From an uncultured Roseburia sp. (GTDB taxonomy: Bacteria > Bacillota > Clostridia > Lachnospirales > Lachnospiraceae): 64,000 nucleotides of DNA. The notes under the pieces were generated by a model that saw only the letters and a list, made by a program, of their open reading frames with translations, made no database searches and had not been told where the DNA came from. The stretch is from contig CAMWKH010000008.1 in the NCBI GenBank assembly GCA_947174805.1, positions 32,501-96,500 of the forward strand, read 5' to 3'. The position numbers and the translations under genes are program-made. This document shows, in pieces, positions 31,884-40,295 of this stretch; within the stretch, counting starts at the first letter, position 1, and each line of letters begins with the position of its first letter.

Positions 31884-33203
31884 ATGAGTAACGTGGCATA
31901 TGATTTTAATAAATATTTACAATTGGCAGACCGCACCTATTTTAATCGTATGGGGAAAGTTGTTAAAATTGTGGGACTTACCATTGAGTCTGTAGGCCCG
32001 GATGCGAAGCTGAATGATTTGTGCCGCATTATAATAGACGATGAAAAAAACCTTTCTGTAATGGCAGAGGTAGTAGGGTTTCGTGACAGCAGACTGCTGC
32101 TGATGCCTTTTGAAAGCGTGGAAGGCTTGGGCGTAGGATGTACTGTAGTAAATACGGGACATCCTTTGTCTGTTTCAGTGGGGGATGACCTTTTGGGCCA
32201 TCTCTTGGACGGTATCGGAAGATTTGCAGACGGTGAGCTCTCAGGCGGAAAAATGGAATATCCGGTGGAGGCTTCTCCTCCGGACCCTATGGAACGGCAG
32301 ATAATTGACGAGGTGCTTCCGCTGGGTGTGAAGGCAGTGGACGGCCTGATTACTGTTGGCAAGGGGCAGCGTATCGGCATTATGGCAGGCTCCGGTGTGG
32401 GAAAGAGTACGCTTATGGGGATGTTTGCCAGAAATACCAAAGCCGATATCAATGTGATAGCCCTAATCGGGGAGCGGGGCCGTGAAGTCCGTGAATTTGT
32501 AGAGAGAGATTTAGGGGAAGAGGGTATGAAGCGTTCTGTGGTGGTGGTGGCCACTTCGGATAAGCCGGCCTTAATCCGAAACAAGGCGGCAAAAACTGCC
32601 ACGGCGATTGCAGAGTATTACAGGGACCAGGGGAAGGACGTTCTTCTTATGATGGATTCCCTGACACGTTTTTCCATGGCTCAAAGAGAGATTGGCCTTG
32701 CCTCCGGAGAACCGCCGGTAACCAGGGGATACCCACCCAGCGTGTACTCAGAGATGCCGAAACTTTTGGAGCGGGCAGGCAATTCGGACAAGGGATCTAT
32801 AACAGGTCTTTACACTGTTTTGGTAGACGGTGATGATATGAACGAGCCCATAGCAGATACGGCCAGGAGTATTTTGGACGGTCATATCGTGCTTTCCAGA
32901 AGATTGGGGCATAAAAATCATTATCCTGCCATAGATGTACTTCAGAGCATTTCCCGTGTTATGAGCAGCATTGCCGCAAAAGAGCACAAAGCTGCCGCAG
33001 GAAGGCTTCGGAACGTGCTTGCCACATACAGTGAGGCGGAGGATTTGATTAATATCGGGGCCTACAAGAAAGGCTCCAATCCGGAAATTGACTTTGCTGT
33101 TTCCAAAATAGGAGCAGTAAATAAATATTTACAGCAGGACACGATGGAGAAATTTGGATTTGAAGAAGAAGAGCAGATGTTGAGAGAACTTTTTGCGGAG
33201 TAA
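31884..33203 (+). CDS. fliI: Flagellum-specific ATPase FliI
   Basis: A ~440-residue F1-beta-like ATPase that powers or assists flagellar protein export. Walker A is 'AGSGVGKSTLMGMFA', followed by 'LIGERGREVREFVE' and Walker B 'VLLMMDSLTRFSMAQRE'; 'GYPPSVYSEMPKLLERAG' is the family's signature. The exact start is unclear: GTG 31878, ATG 31884 and GTG 31893 are in frame. GAGGATGA at 31880-31887 is best spaced for 31893 but overlaps 31884. The C-terminus contains 'YKKGSNPEIDFAVSKI', typical of FliI. Confidence 0.94.
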   Translation: MSNVAYDFNKYLQLADRTYFNRMGKVVKIVGLTIESVGPDAKLNDLCRIIIDDEKNLSVMAEVVGFRDSRLLLMPFESVEGLGVGCTVVNTGHPLSVSVGDDLLGHLLDGIGRFADGELSGGKMEYPVEASPPDPMERQIIDEVLPLGVKAVDGLITVGKGQRIGIMAGSGVGKSTLMGMFARNTKADINVIALIGERGREVREFVERDLGEEGMKRSVVVVATSDKPALIRNKAAKTATAIAEYYRDQGKDVLLMMDSLTRFSMAQREIGLASGEPPVTRGYPPSVYSEMPKLLERAGNSDKGSITGLYTVLVDGDDMNEPIADTARSILDGHIVLSRRLGHKNHYPAIDVLQSISRVMSSIAAKEHKAAAGRLRNVLATYSEAEDLINIGAYKKGSNPEIDFAVSKIGAVNKYLQQDTMEKFGFEEEEQMLRELFAE

Positions 33204-33206
33204 AAT

Positions 33207-33659
33207 ATGGCGAAGTTTAAATACAAGTTGCAGAGTGTGTTGGATATTAAAGAAAAACTGGAGCGCCAGGAAAAAATTGCCTACGGACTGGCCACGGCAA
33301 AAGTGCTGGAGGAGCAGGAAAAGCTTCACAGGCTGATGCTCCAGAAAGCAGAGTATGACAAGCGGGCCAGGGATTTGGTTAAGGGAGATATTGACCTTTT
33401 GGAAATAAAGTCCTGCAGAAATGCGGTGGACACCATGAAAGCAAGAATCCGGGGGCAGATGATAGAGCTGCACCGTGCCCAAAAACAGCAGGAGATTGCC
33501 AGACAAAGGTTAAATAATGTGATGATTGAGCGCAAGACCTATGAGAAGCTCCGGGAAAAGAAGATGGATGATTTTAAGCAGGAGCTGCTTTTGGAAGAGA
33601 AAAAAGAAATAGACGAACTGGTAAGTTATACTTACAACCAGGAGGAAGAAGAGGCGTAG
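33207..33659 (+). CDS. fliJ: Flagellar export chaperone FliJ
   Basis: A 150-residue antiparallel coiled-coil protein, the central-stalk-like partner of FliI. It is nearly all charged helix from 'YKLQSVLDIKEKLERQEK' to 'EEKKEIDELVSYTYNQ'. Length (about 147-150) and position after fliI support the call; sequence alone would be weak because coiled coils look alike. GGAG before ATG 33207 overlaps the end of fliI. Confidence 0.88.
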   Translation: MAKFKYKLQSVLDIKEKLERQEKIAYGLATAKVLEEQEKLHRLMLQKAEYDKRARDLVKGDIDLLEIKSCRNAVDTMKARIRGQMIELHRAQKQQEIARQRLNNVMIERKTYEKLREKKMDDFKQELLLEEKKEIDELVSYTYNQEEEEA

Positions 33660-33706
33660 CGTTTTTCTAAGGGAAAGCCAAAAAAGATGACAGGTGGTGT
33701 GAGTAA

Positions 33707-34630
33707 ATGGCAGACGAAAAGAAGATCATGTCAGACGAAAATGGAAAAGTAGATGCAAAGGCCGCAAAAAAGGCGGCGAAGGAAGCCAAGAAAGCAGAAA
33801 AATTGCAAAAAGAGCAGGATAGGCGCAGAAAGAAAATGGAAAAGGCCGGCATGGATTCCGAATCCATTAAAAGGGCTTTGGACAATCCGGATTATGAGGA
33901 GGAGAGCGGCGGCAGCCGTCTGGCAGTATTTTTTGTAACACTTGTGATTATTGCCGTTTGGCTTGCGATACTGGCTTTGCTGGTGAAAATGGATGTGGGA
34001 GGCTTTGGCTCTACCATGCTGAAACCTCTGTTAAAAGATGTCCCCTACATAAACAAGATTCTGCCGGACACAGACGAGGTGACAGAATCCTCCACAGAAA
34101 TTTTAAATACGGAATATCCCTACGCCACATTGGACGAGGCGGTTGCCAGAATTAAAGAACTTGAGGTTCAGCTTCAGGAGGAAAAAAATGCTCTCTCCGC
34201 AAGCCAGGGACAGGTGGCGGATCTGCAGGAGCAGTCCAAACAGTTGGAGCAGTACAAGGCCAATGAGGCGGCTTTTGAACAGCGGAGACAAAAATTCGAT
34301 GAGGAGGTTGTGTTTTCCGACCAGGCGCCCGATATAAATGAATATAAGAATTATTACGAACAGATAGACCCGGCCAATGCGGAGGCGATTTATAAACGGG
34401 TGGTGGAGCAGTTGGAGAACGAGAAGAAAGTGGAAGAATATGTGAGCATGTATTCCTCCATGAAACCGAAACAGGCAGCTGCTATATTTGATACGATGAC
34501 AAAGGATTTGAAACTTGTGGCAAAGATTTTACAGGCCATGGATGTGGAAAGCAGTTCTAGTATTCTGGGAGCCATGAACACTGAGACAGCGGCTAAGCTG
34601 ACGAAGCTCATGGAGCCTTCGAATAAATAA
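33707..34630 (+). CDS. MotE/YlxF-like flagellar membrane protein
   Basis: A 307-residue protein with a Lys/Ala-rich cytosolic N-terminus (~1-70), one membrane helix near 71-94 ('AVFFVTLVIIAVWLAILALL'), a coiled coil (~145-200) and a C-terminal helical domain like the MgtE N-domain ('MYSSMKPKQAAAIFDTM', 'AKILQAMDVESSSSILGAM'). This is the layout of YlxF/MotE, a helper found between fliJ and fliK in Firmicutes and linked to the stator or motor. The extended, strongly basic N-terminus is longer than in Bacillus YlxF. Ribosome site GGTGGTGTGAGTAA precedes ATG 33707. Confidence 0.8.
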   Translation: MADEKKIMSDENGKVDAKAAKKAAKEAKKAEKLQKEQDRRRKKMEKAGMDSESIKRALDNPDYEEESGGSRLAVFFVTLVIIAVWLAILALLVKMDVGGFGSTMLKPLLKDVPYINKILPDTDEVTESSTEILNTEYPYATLDEAVARIKELEVQLQEEKNALSASQGQVADLQEQSKQLEQYKANEAAFEQRRQKFDEEVVFSDQAPDINEYKNYYEQIDPANAEAIYKRVVEQLENEKKVEEYVSMYSSMKPKQAAAIFDTMTKDLKLVAKILQAMDVESSSSILGAMNTETAAKLTKLMEPSNK

Positions 34631-34653
34631 CAAATAGGAAAGGAGGAAGGAAT

Positions 34654-36135
34654 GTGGCAGATACCAATATTTCAGGCATTGCAAAAGTAGTACTGCAGGC
34701 CAGAGCTGATATGAAAGCCGCAAACCCGGGAAAAGACAAGGAAGGTGTAGATTTTTCAGCCAGTTTTATGGATATGATGAAAAATCAGGAAAACTTCCAA
34801 ACCAGTGTGAGCTCTTCCAAAGCTTCCACGGAAAACATTGCCCCGGTATCACCAAAGGACAATGTGAAAGGGTATGATTCCTACGCTGCAAAACCAAACA
34901 ATGTCAGTGTAAAAGAAGAGATTACCCCGGAAAAAATCCAGGAAGAAGGGGCAGAGGAGCTGGAAGAATTTACAGAAAATGTTTTTGAGACACTGGAGGA
35001 GGAATACCATGTGTCAAAAGAGGACATTGAAGCTGTATTGGCAAGTCTTGGATTTACGGTGACAGACTTGATGGATCCCAAGAACCTGATGGCTTTTGTG
35101 ACAGAGCTTACAGGGGAAGATGTGGGAATGCTTTTTGTCAGTGAAAGCTTTCAGAATGTTATGCAGGAAATTTCTGTATTGACGGAAGAACTTGCAGACA
35201 GCCTTGGAATCACAAAAGAACAGCTGATGGCATTTACCCAGGAACTAAAACAGGATATGCCGGATGCAGATATTCTCCAGGGGGCTGAGACCCAGGTTTC
35301 TCAGGAGGTTACGGATGTGCCCAAGGAGGAGAAGATATCTGGTGAGACAACAGATGAAAAAAAATCTCAGGTCCTTGTGAATCTTCAGAATTCAGAGGGA
35401 GAAAAAGTTACCGCAGAGGTAAAGGCCGGGGAAGAATCCCAGGAGACAGAGGAAAACCAGCCAATCCTTACAACCCCGGAGACTGAAGGGGAAGAGGAGC
35501 AGGAAACTTCCCAGGGCGGAAAAGATCCAAACGCCTTTGAACAGGGAAAGAACAGCAGGACACAGCAGGATATGTCCCATGTACACGGAACAAACATCCA
35601 AAATAACAGGGTGGAAGAATTTGCAGTTCCAAACGAGCCTGTGGTTACCCCTTATACCAGCCAGGTAAATGTGGCGGATATTATTGAACAGATTGCAAAC
35701 CATGTTAAGATTAATTTTTCCCTGGAAGGGACGACTATGGAAATGCAGCTCAACCCGGAAAATTTGGGTAAAATTTATCTGAATATTTCTGAGAAAGAAG
35801 GAGTAATCCGTGCTCAGATTGCAGCGCAGAACGAAGTGGTAAAAGAAGCTTTGGAGACCCAGATGGTGGACCTTCGACAGAATTTAAACCAGCAGGGCAT
35901 TAAAGTGGATGCCATTGAGGTTACGGTTGCCACCCATGAGTTTGAACAGAACTTAGAGGGGCAGACGAAACAGGAAGAGCAGGCAAGAGAGCAGATGGAG
36001 CAAAACCAGAAAAAAGCCAGGCGCAGCCTGAACCTGAATGATTTGGACGGCTTGTCCGGACTGATGTCGGAGGAGGAAGAGCTTGTGGCAAAAATAATGC
36101 GGGATAATGGCAATCAGGTTGACCTTACCGCATAG
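34654..36135 (+). CDS. fliK: Flagellar hook-length control protein FliK
   Basis: A 493-residue secreted ruler protein that sets hook length and switches export specificity. Residues ~1-335 are low in hydrophobics, acidic and Gln/Glu-rich, as usual for the ruler part. The C-terminal Flg_hook domain is at ~340-430 ('MEMQLNPENLGKIYLNISE', 'RQNLNQQGIKVDAIEVTV'). Start GTG 34654 has a strong GGAGGAAGG in front. Low N-terminal conservation is normal. flgD follows after 14 bases. Confidence 0.92.
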   Translation: MADTNISGIAKVVLQARADMKAANPGKDKEGVDFSASFMDMMKNQENFQTSVSSSKASTENIAPVSPKDNVKGYDSYAAKPNNVSVKEEITPEKIQEEGAEELEEFTENVFETLEEEYHVSKEDIEAVLASLGFTVTDLMDPKNLMAFVTELTGEDVGMLFVSESFQNVMQEISVLTEELADSLGITKEQLMAFTQELKQDMPDADILQGAETQVSQEVTDVPKEEKISGETTDEKKSQVLVNLQNSEGEKVTAEVKAGEESQETEENQPILTTPETEGEEEQETSQGGKDPNAFEQGKNSRTQQDMSHVHGTNIQNNRVEEFAVPNEPVVTPYTSQVNVADIIEQIANHVKINFSLEGTTMEMQLNPENLGKIYLNISEKEGVIRAQIAAQNEVVKEALETQMVDLRQNLNQQGIKVDAIEVTVATHEFEQNLEGQTKQEEQAREQMEQNQKKARRSLNLNDLDGLSGLMSEEEELVAKIMRDNGNQVDLTA

Positions 36136-36149
36136 GAAAGGAGAATTAT

Positions 36150-36884
36150 ATGGCATTAACAACAGTACCCATTGAAAATGGCCAAGTGAAGGAAACGGAA
36201 ACACCGGAAAAAAAGACAAATGCGGCCAGCAAAAGTAAATCCGGTTTGGACAAAGAAGCCTTTTTGCAGCTTTTAATTGCCCAGATGCAGTATCAGGACC
36301 CTTTGGAGCCCATGGACAATACGGAGTATATTGCCCAGCTTGCAACATTTTCACAGCTGGAGGCAACCCAGAACTTAGCTGACACCGTTAATAACGATTT
36401 TGCAAATAACCTTGTGGGCAAATATGTTATTTTAAATACGGATGTAGGTACGGTTCACGGCAAAGTGGATTACGTAATGTATGAGAACGGCAACGTACTC
36501 TTAGCGGTAAACGACGGGCTTTATTCCCTGGAGGATTTGGATACCGTGGCTGACAGTACATATTATGAGGCGGTGGAGATGGCAAATCTGTTTTCCGCAC
36601 TTCTTTCAGCAATGCCGGATCCAAAGGAATTTACATCCGGAAATGTGCAGGATTTTGAAAAAATCAAAAAGCTGCTGGAATCCATGAATGTATATCAGCA
36701 GAATTTTATCTCCGAATCGGATGCAAAGAAGTATATGGAACTGCTGGCAGTATATGAGAAATTAACTGGAAATGATTCAACAGATAAGCCTTCAACAGAT
36801 AAGCCCTCGGGAGATGATTCGGGAGATGATAGTACCGGCGGCACAGAGGGCAGCACTGGAAATGACGATTTGAAGGATGAATAG
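36150..36884 (+). CDS. flgD: Flagellar hook capping protein FlgD with acidic tail
   Basis: A 244-residue scaffold at the tip of the growing hook. The N-terminal signature is 'LDKEAFLQLLIAQMQYQDPL' followed by 'TEYIAQLATFSQLEATQNL'. A beta-rich middle part follows ('NNLVGKYVILNTDVGTVHGK'). The last ~35 residues are a low-complexity acidic tail with the repeat STDKPSTDKPS and Asp/Gly/Ser runs, which I do not expect in FlgD. The C-terminal fold is shorter than in enteric FlgD, as in many Firmicutes. Confidence 0.92.
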   Translation: MALTTVPIENGQVKETETPEKKTNAASKSKSGLDKEAFLQLLIAQMQYQDPLEPMDNTEYIAQLATFSQLEATQNLADTVNNDFANNLVGKYVILNTDVGTVHGKVDYVMYENGNVLLAVNDGLYSLEDLDTVADSTYYEAVEMANLFSALLSAMPDPKEFTSGNVQDFEKIKKLLESMNVYQQNFISESDAKKYMELLAVYEKLTGNDSTDKPSTDKPSGDDSGDDSTGGTEGSTGNDDLKDE

Positions 36885-36901
36885 GCAGAGAGGTGGAAAA
36901 T

Positions 36902-37300
36902 ATGGATAAAATCAATAATCGGTTTACATCCATTGAGCAGGTTGCCAGCCAATATATGACACCTGCAAGAAACAGCAGGGAAACCTCGGGAGAAAAAGGC
37001 GCTTCTTTTCAGGATATTTTGTTAAAAAAACAGGCTCAGGAGAGCGGGGAACTGAAGTTTTCCAAACATGCATCCCTACGCCTGGAAGAACGCAATATCA
37101 GCCTGACAGAAGAGCAGAGTGAACGTTTGCGAAGCGGAGTGCAAAGGGCAGACGAAAAAGGGATACAGGAATCCTTGGTTATGCTGGATTCTCTTGCCTT
37201 TATCGTGAATATTCCCAATAAGACTGTTGTGACAGCAATGGATCAGAGGGAAACAGTTGAAAATGTATTTACAAATATTGACGGAGCTGTCATTATCTAA
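36902..37300 (+). CDS. TIGR02530-type flagellar operon protein
   Basis: A 132-residue protein of the TIGR02530 (flg_new) type, found between flgD and flgE in many Firmicutes; function not known to me. The pattern is 'LKFSKHASLRLEERNISLTE', then 'KGIQESLVMLDSLAFIVNIP' and a final 'TVVTAMDQRE'. AGAGGTGG is correctly spaced for ATG 36902; GTG 36893 overlaps that site. It has no membrane segment. The name is a family match by eye. Confidence 0.82.
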   Translation: MDKINNRFTSIEQVASQYMTPARNSRETSGEKGASFQDILLKKQAQESGELKFSKHASLRLEERNISLTEEQSERLRSGVQRADEKGIQESLVMLDSLAFIVNIPNKTVVTAMDQRETVENVFTNIDGAVII

Positions 37301-37383
37301 CCGCCGGACCTTTGTGGAAGCGGAAGCTTTTGACTGACAGAGAGAGCAGGCAGCCCGTATATAATTTTAGGAGGTCATTCATT

Positions 37384-39186
37384 ATGATGAGATCATTGTT
37401 TTCTGCTGTGTCAGGACTTAAGACACATCAGACAAGGATGGACGTAATTGGTAACAACGTAGCAAATGTAAACACCGTGGCATTTAAATCTTCCGGTGTT
37501 ACATTCAGCGAGATTATGTATCAGACAATTTCTGGCGCTTCCGGCGCCAACGCAGCAACCGGCAGAGGCGGTGTCAATGCGAAGCAGATTGGTCTTGGTG
37601 TAAGCACAGGTGCCACGAAGACAAGGATTACTTCGGCAGGTGCTGCAGAGACGACGGGAGACGGTTTTGACGTGCGCCTTTCAGATACCAGCACCACCAA
37701 CTTCTTTATTGTAAACAACGGTTCCAAAAACTTGTTTACAAGAGCCGGGTCTTTCTATGTGGACGGGGCAGGGAATCTATGTATGACTTCCACCGGCTAC
37801 ACCGTAATGGGATGGCAGGTGGACGAGACGACCGGTGATATCAGAAAAGACCAGGTTTCCGCCTTGAAGGTAATGGAGGAGAAGAACCTTACCTCTGCAC
37901 CGGAGGCAACAACAAATGCCAGGGCAACAGGCGTTATGGATAAAAATGATTCGGATGTTAAAAGTGATGACGGTTATGTGATGATTTTAAATTTCTTTGA
38001 TGCACTGGGATACAGATATACGGCAAAGTTTGCCGTTAAAGTTACAAACCCGGATGAACAGAGCTATACAGTGGAACTTTCCGATATTTTGGATTCCAAT
38101 AACCACTCTGTGCTGGAAGATTACATCAAAGAGTTTATAGACAGCGGACAGGGCACCAGAAACGATGCGCTGACCAGCGTTTTTGGACAGAATGCTCAGT
38201 TGGATAAGAGCTACACTTCCTCGGACCCCAACTTAATTTATAATAATGGACAGTGGCAGTACCGTTATACCTCATACGAGGGCGGAGCCAACAATGTTCC
38301 CCAGCAGAGCACCTTACTGTCAAATAATATGGTTCAGAGTCCGGATAATCCTTTTGTGTACGAAGTGACCTACACCGTATACTCCGAGGAGGACAGAAGA
38401 AAGATTATGGCCGGGGATACCACAGTTACAGGAACCCAGGTGAAAAAAAGCATTGATCTTACAGAGACCTTCGGGGTTTCTCCTGACAGATTAAATACTG
38501 TAACTCCGGGCTCCAACGGAAACTGGGTGATGGAGCCTGCCTGGGATGCGAACAATCCTGACCAGAATTATGTGGTTCGGTATGACTACACAGAGCCCAC
38601 TGTAAACTATACATTAAAATATAACCCGAATAACGGAGAATTTGTTTACGTGGGAGCACAGGGTTCCAACAGCGTGACCTTGAATCTTGCAAATACTCTG
38701 GGACAGAATTTTGCCAACATCGATGTGGATTTTTCCCAGAGTAAATCATCAGACCAGGGTAAAAAGACATCCCTTGGACTGGATGCGGGAGCCATTGACA
38801 AGTCAACCGGTGTGGGAAGGGCGCTTGGCGCTATGATAGGTCTTTCCATAGACGGCAGCGGCAAGATTTGGGGTTCCTATGACAACGGTAATACAGAGCT
38901 TTTGGGACAGATCGCAGTTGCTCAGTTTGCCAACGCTTCCGGTCTTGAAAAAGTGGGAGAGAACTGTTATGACACCACTTTGAACTCAGGAGACTTCGAT
39001 GGAATCGGTGTGGATATTACCGCGGACGGAAGCAAGATGACCAGCGGAGAGTTGGAGATGTCCAATGTGGATTTGTCCACAGAATTTACTTCCATGATTA
39101 TCACACAGAGAGGTTTTCAGTCTAACTCCAGGGTGATTACAACATCCGACACCCTGTTGGAGGAGTTAATCAATCTGAAACGTTAG
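37384..39186 (+). CDS. flgE: Flagellar hook protein FlgE
   Basis: A 600-residue hook subunit. The N-terminus 'MMRSLFSAVSGLKTHQTRMD' and 'VIGNNVANVNTVAFKSSGVT' and the C-terminus 'VDLSTEFTSMIITQRGFQSN' are diagnostic. The protein is long for FlgE because of large surface domains in the middle, as in many Clostridia. ATG 37384 follows AGGAGGTC; the frame is open upstream to 37312 but without family sequence. It ends before a 320-base non-coding gap; flbD, which often sits here, is absent. Confidence 0.96.
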   Translation: MMRSLFSAVSGLKTHQTRMDVIGNNVANVNTVAFKSSGVTFSEIMYQTISGASGANAATGRGGVNAKQIGLGVSTGATKTRITSAGAAETTGDGFDVRLSDTSTTNFFIVNNGSKNLFTRAGSFYVDGAGNLCMTSTGYTVMGWQVDETTGDIRKDQVSALKVMEEKNLTSAPEATTNARATGVMDKNDSDVKSDDGYVMILNFFDALGYRYTAKFAVKVTNPDEQSYTVELSDILDSNNHSVLEDYIKEFIDSGQGTRNDALTSVFGQNAQLDKSYTSSDPNLIYNNGQWQYRYTSYEGGANNVPQQSTLLSNNMVQSPDNPFVYEVTYTVYSEEDRRKIMAGDTTVTGTQVKKSIDLTETFGVSPDRLNTVTPGSNGNWVMEPAWDANNPDQNYVVRYDYTEPTVNYTLKYNPNNGEFVYVGAQGSNSVTLNLANTLGQNFANIDVDFSQSKSSDQGKKTSLGLDAGAIDKSTGVGRALGAMIGLSIDGSGKIWGSYDNGNTELLGQIAVAQFANASGLEKVGENCYDTTLNSGDFDGIGVDITADGSKMTSGELEMSNVDLSTEFTSMIITQRGFQSNSRVITTSDTLLEELINLKR

Positions 39187-39254
39187 TATTGCACGAATTT
39201 TAGCAATTATTGCAAAAAAATGAAAAATTTTTTCATATATATGGTGCAGAACTA

Positions 39255-39283
39255 TTTCAAAATACAACATAATGTGGTATAAT
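39255..39283 (+). promoter_or_regulatory. Candidate promoter before the intergenic hairpin
   Basis: TTTCAA (39255-39260), 17 bases, TATAAT (39278-39283). Transcription would begin near 39290, only a few bases before the hairpin at 39296. Confidence 0.5.
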
Positions 39284-39295
39284 ACATGAAATGGC

Positions 39296-39340
39296 GGTGC
39301 ATGGCTGCGCTCTGCAAAGTGTCAGACCATGCACCTTTTT
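39296..39340 (+). terminator. Strong hairpin with T-run; terminator, attenuator or small RNA end
   Basis: GGTGCATGG (39296-39304) pairs with CCATGCACC (39327-39335), followed by TTTTT. The inside also pairs (CTG with CAG, CGCT with AGTG), giving about 16 pairs with two single-base bulges and a 6-base loop. It lies ~110 bases after the flgE stop and directly after a promoter. Confidence 0.65.
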
Positions 39341-39413
39341 CAGGAAATATGGTTCTAAAGTACTGTATTTCGGAAAAAATTAGTGTTATTTTAAAAATAT
39401 TTTGAGAAGTTTA

Positions 39414-39442
39414 TAGACAAGAGTGTGAAAATTTAGTAAAAT
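39414..39442 (+). promoter_or_regulatory. Candidate promoter for motA and downstream genes
   Basis: TAGACA (39414-39419), 17 bases, TAAAAT (39437-39442), with a ~60-base leader. It would restart transcription beyond the upstream hairpin. Confidence 0.5.
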
Positions 39443-39506
39443 CAAATAAAAGGTTTTTTTAATGTGTTTTTACACGTTGATAAATACAGAATGGTAGGTG
39501 AGAACA

Positions 39507-40295
39507 TTGGATATTGCGTCATTAGTGGGAACAGTCCTGGGTCTTGTTATGTTGGTTTTCGGTATTTTATCCAACGGTGCTTCTATTCCGGGTTACATAG
39601 ATACGCCATCCGTCATTATTACGCTTGGTGGTTCTGTAGCAGGTACGCTGGCTTCATACAAACTGCCGGATTTTATTACCGGGTTGAAAAGTGCGTCGAT
39701 GGTTTTTAAAGAACAGTCCATGGATCCCGGTGCAGTTATCACAAAAATTATTGATTTGGCCAATGTGGCCAGAAAAGAAGGGCTTCTCGCTTTGGAGGAA
39801 GCTTCAAATGATGTGGATGATCCCTTTCTCAAGAAAGGTATTATGCTGATTGTGGATGGTACGGACCCGGAACTTGTCCGGGGAATTCTTGAGACAGAGC
39901 TGACTTGTCTGGAAGACAGGCATAAAAAGATTATCGGCTTCTGGGAGAAATGGGCGGAGTTAGGTCCTGCCTGGGGGATGATTGGTACGCTGGTTGGTCT
40001 TGTTAACATGCTGAATAACATGGATGACCCTTCGGCTATCGGACCGGCTATGGCGGTTGCTTTGCTTACAACTTTGTATGGTTCTCTTGTTGCGAACTGG
40101 ATTTGTAGTCCTTTTGCGGCGACTCTCAAAGATAACAATGACAGAGAGGTTATCGTAAAGGATGTTACGGTGGAAGGGCTTTTGTCCATCCAGGCTGGGG
40201 AAAACCCCCGTGTCATCGAGACGAAACTGAAATCCTTTATGGCACCTGCACTTAGAGACAGCATCGGCGAAGGCGGTGGCGGAGGTGACGAATAG
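39507..40295 (+). CDS. motA: Flagellar stator protein MotA
   Basis: A ~262-residue membrane protein with four helices that forms the ion-driven stator with MotB. Helices are near 3-25, 30-50, 145-168 and 178-200; the conserved loop-helix 'PAWGMIGTLVGLVNMLNNM' carries the family's proline and glycines, and 'EGLLSIQAGENPRVI' is the cytosolic signature. The start is TTG 39507 ('MDIASLVGTVLG') behind AGGTGAG; GTG 39498 is inside that site. The C-terminus ends in a glycine-rich run. motB starts on the last base of the stop. Confidence 0.92.
   Translation: MDIASLVGTVLGLVMLVFGILSNGASIPGYIDTPSVIITLGGSVAGTLASYKLPDFITGLKSASMVFKEQSMDPGAVITKIIDLANVARKEGLLALEEASNDVDDPFLKKGIMLIVDGTDPELVRGILETELTCLEDRHKKIIGFWEKWAELGPAWGMIGTLVGLVNMLNNMDDPSAIGPAMAVALLTTLYGSLVANWICSPFAATLKDNNDREVIVKDVTVEGLLSIQAGENPRVIETKLKSFMAPALRDSIGEGGGGGDE

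Larger units (their letters stand above)
39187..39506. other. 320-base AT-rich gap between flgE and motA
   Basis: No protein gene could be supported here. The gap holds two candidate promoters (39255-39283 and 39414-39442), a strong hairpin with a T-run (39296-39340) and a short hairpin (39461-39478) just before the motA ribosome site. flbD usually occupies this position in Firmicutes. Confidence 0.7.

Noticed and set aside
31937..32602. A 221-codon minus-strand open frame inside fliI
   Set aside because: Antisense to the conserved Walker regions of fliI; no family resemblance.
39290..39345. A c-di-GMP (GEMM-type) riboswitch before motA
   Set aside because: The conserved GEMM core bases are absent; only a simple long hairpin is visible.
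39286..39405. A 39-codon open frame in the flgE-motA gap, considered as a remnant of flbD or a small protein
   Set aside because: It has no ribosome site, begins on the promoter and runs through the hairpin and T-run; the translation does not resemble FlbD.
39593..40264. A 223-codon minus-strand open frame inside motA
   Set aside because: Antisense to motA throughout and without a plausible start.
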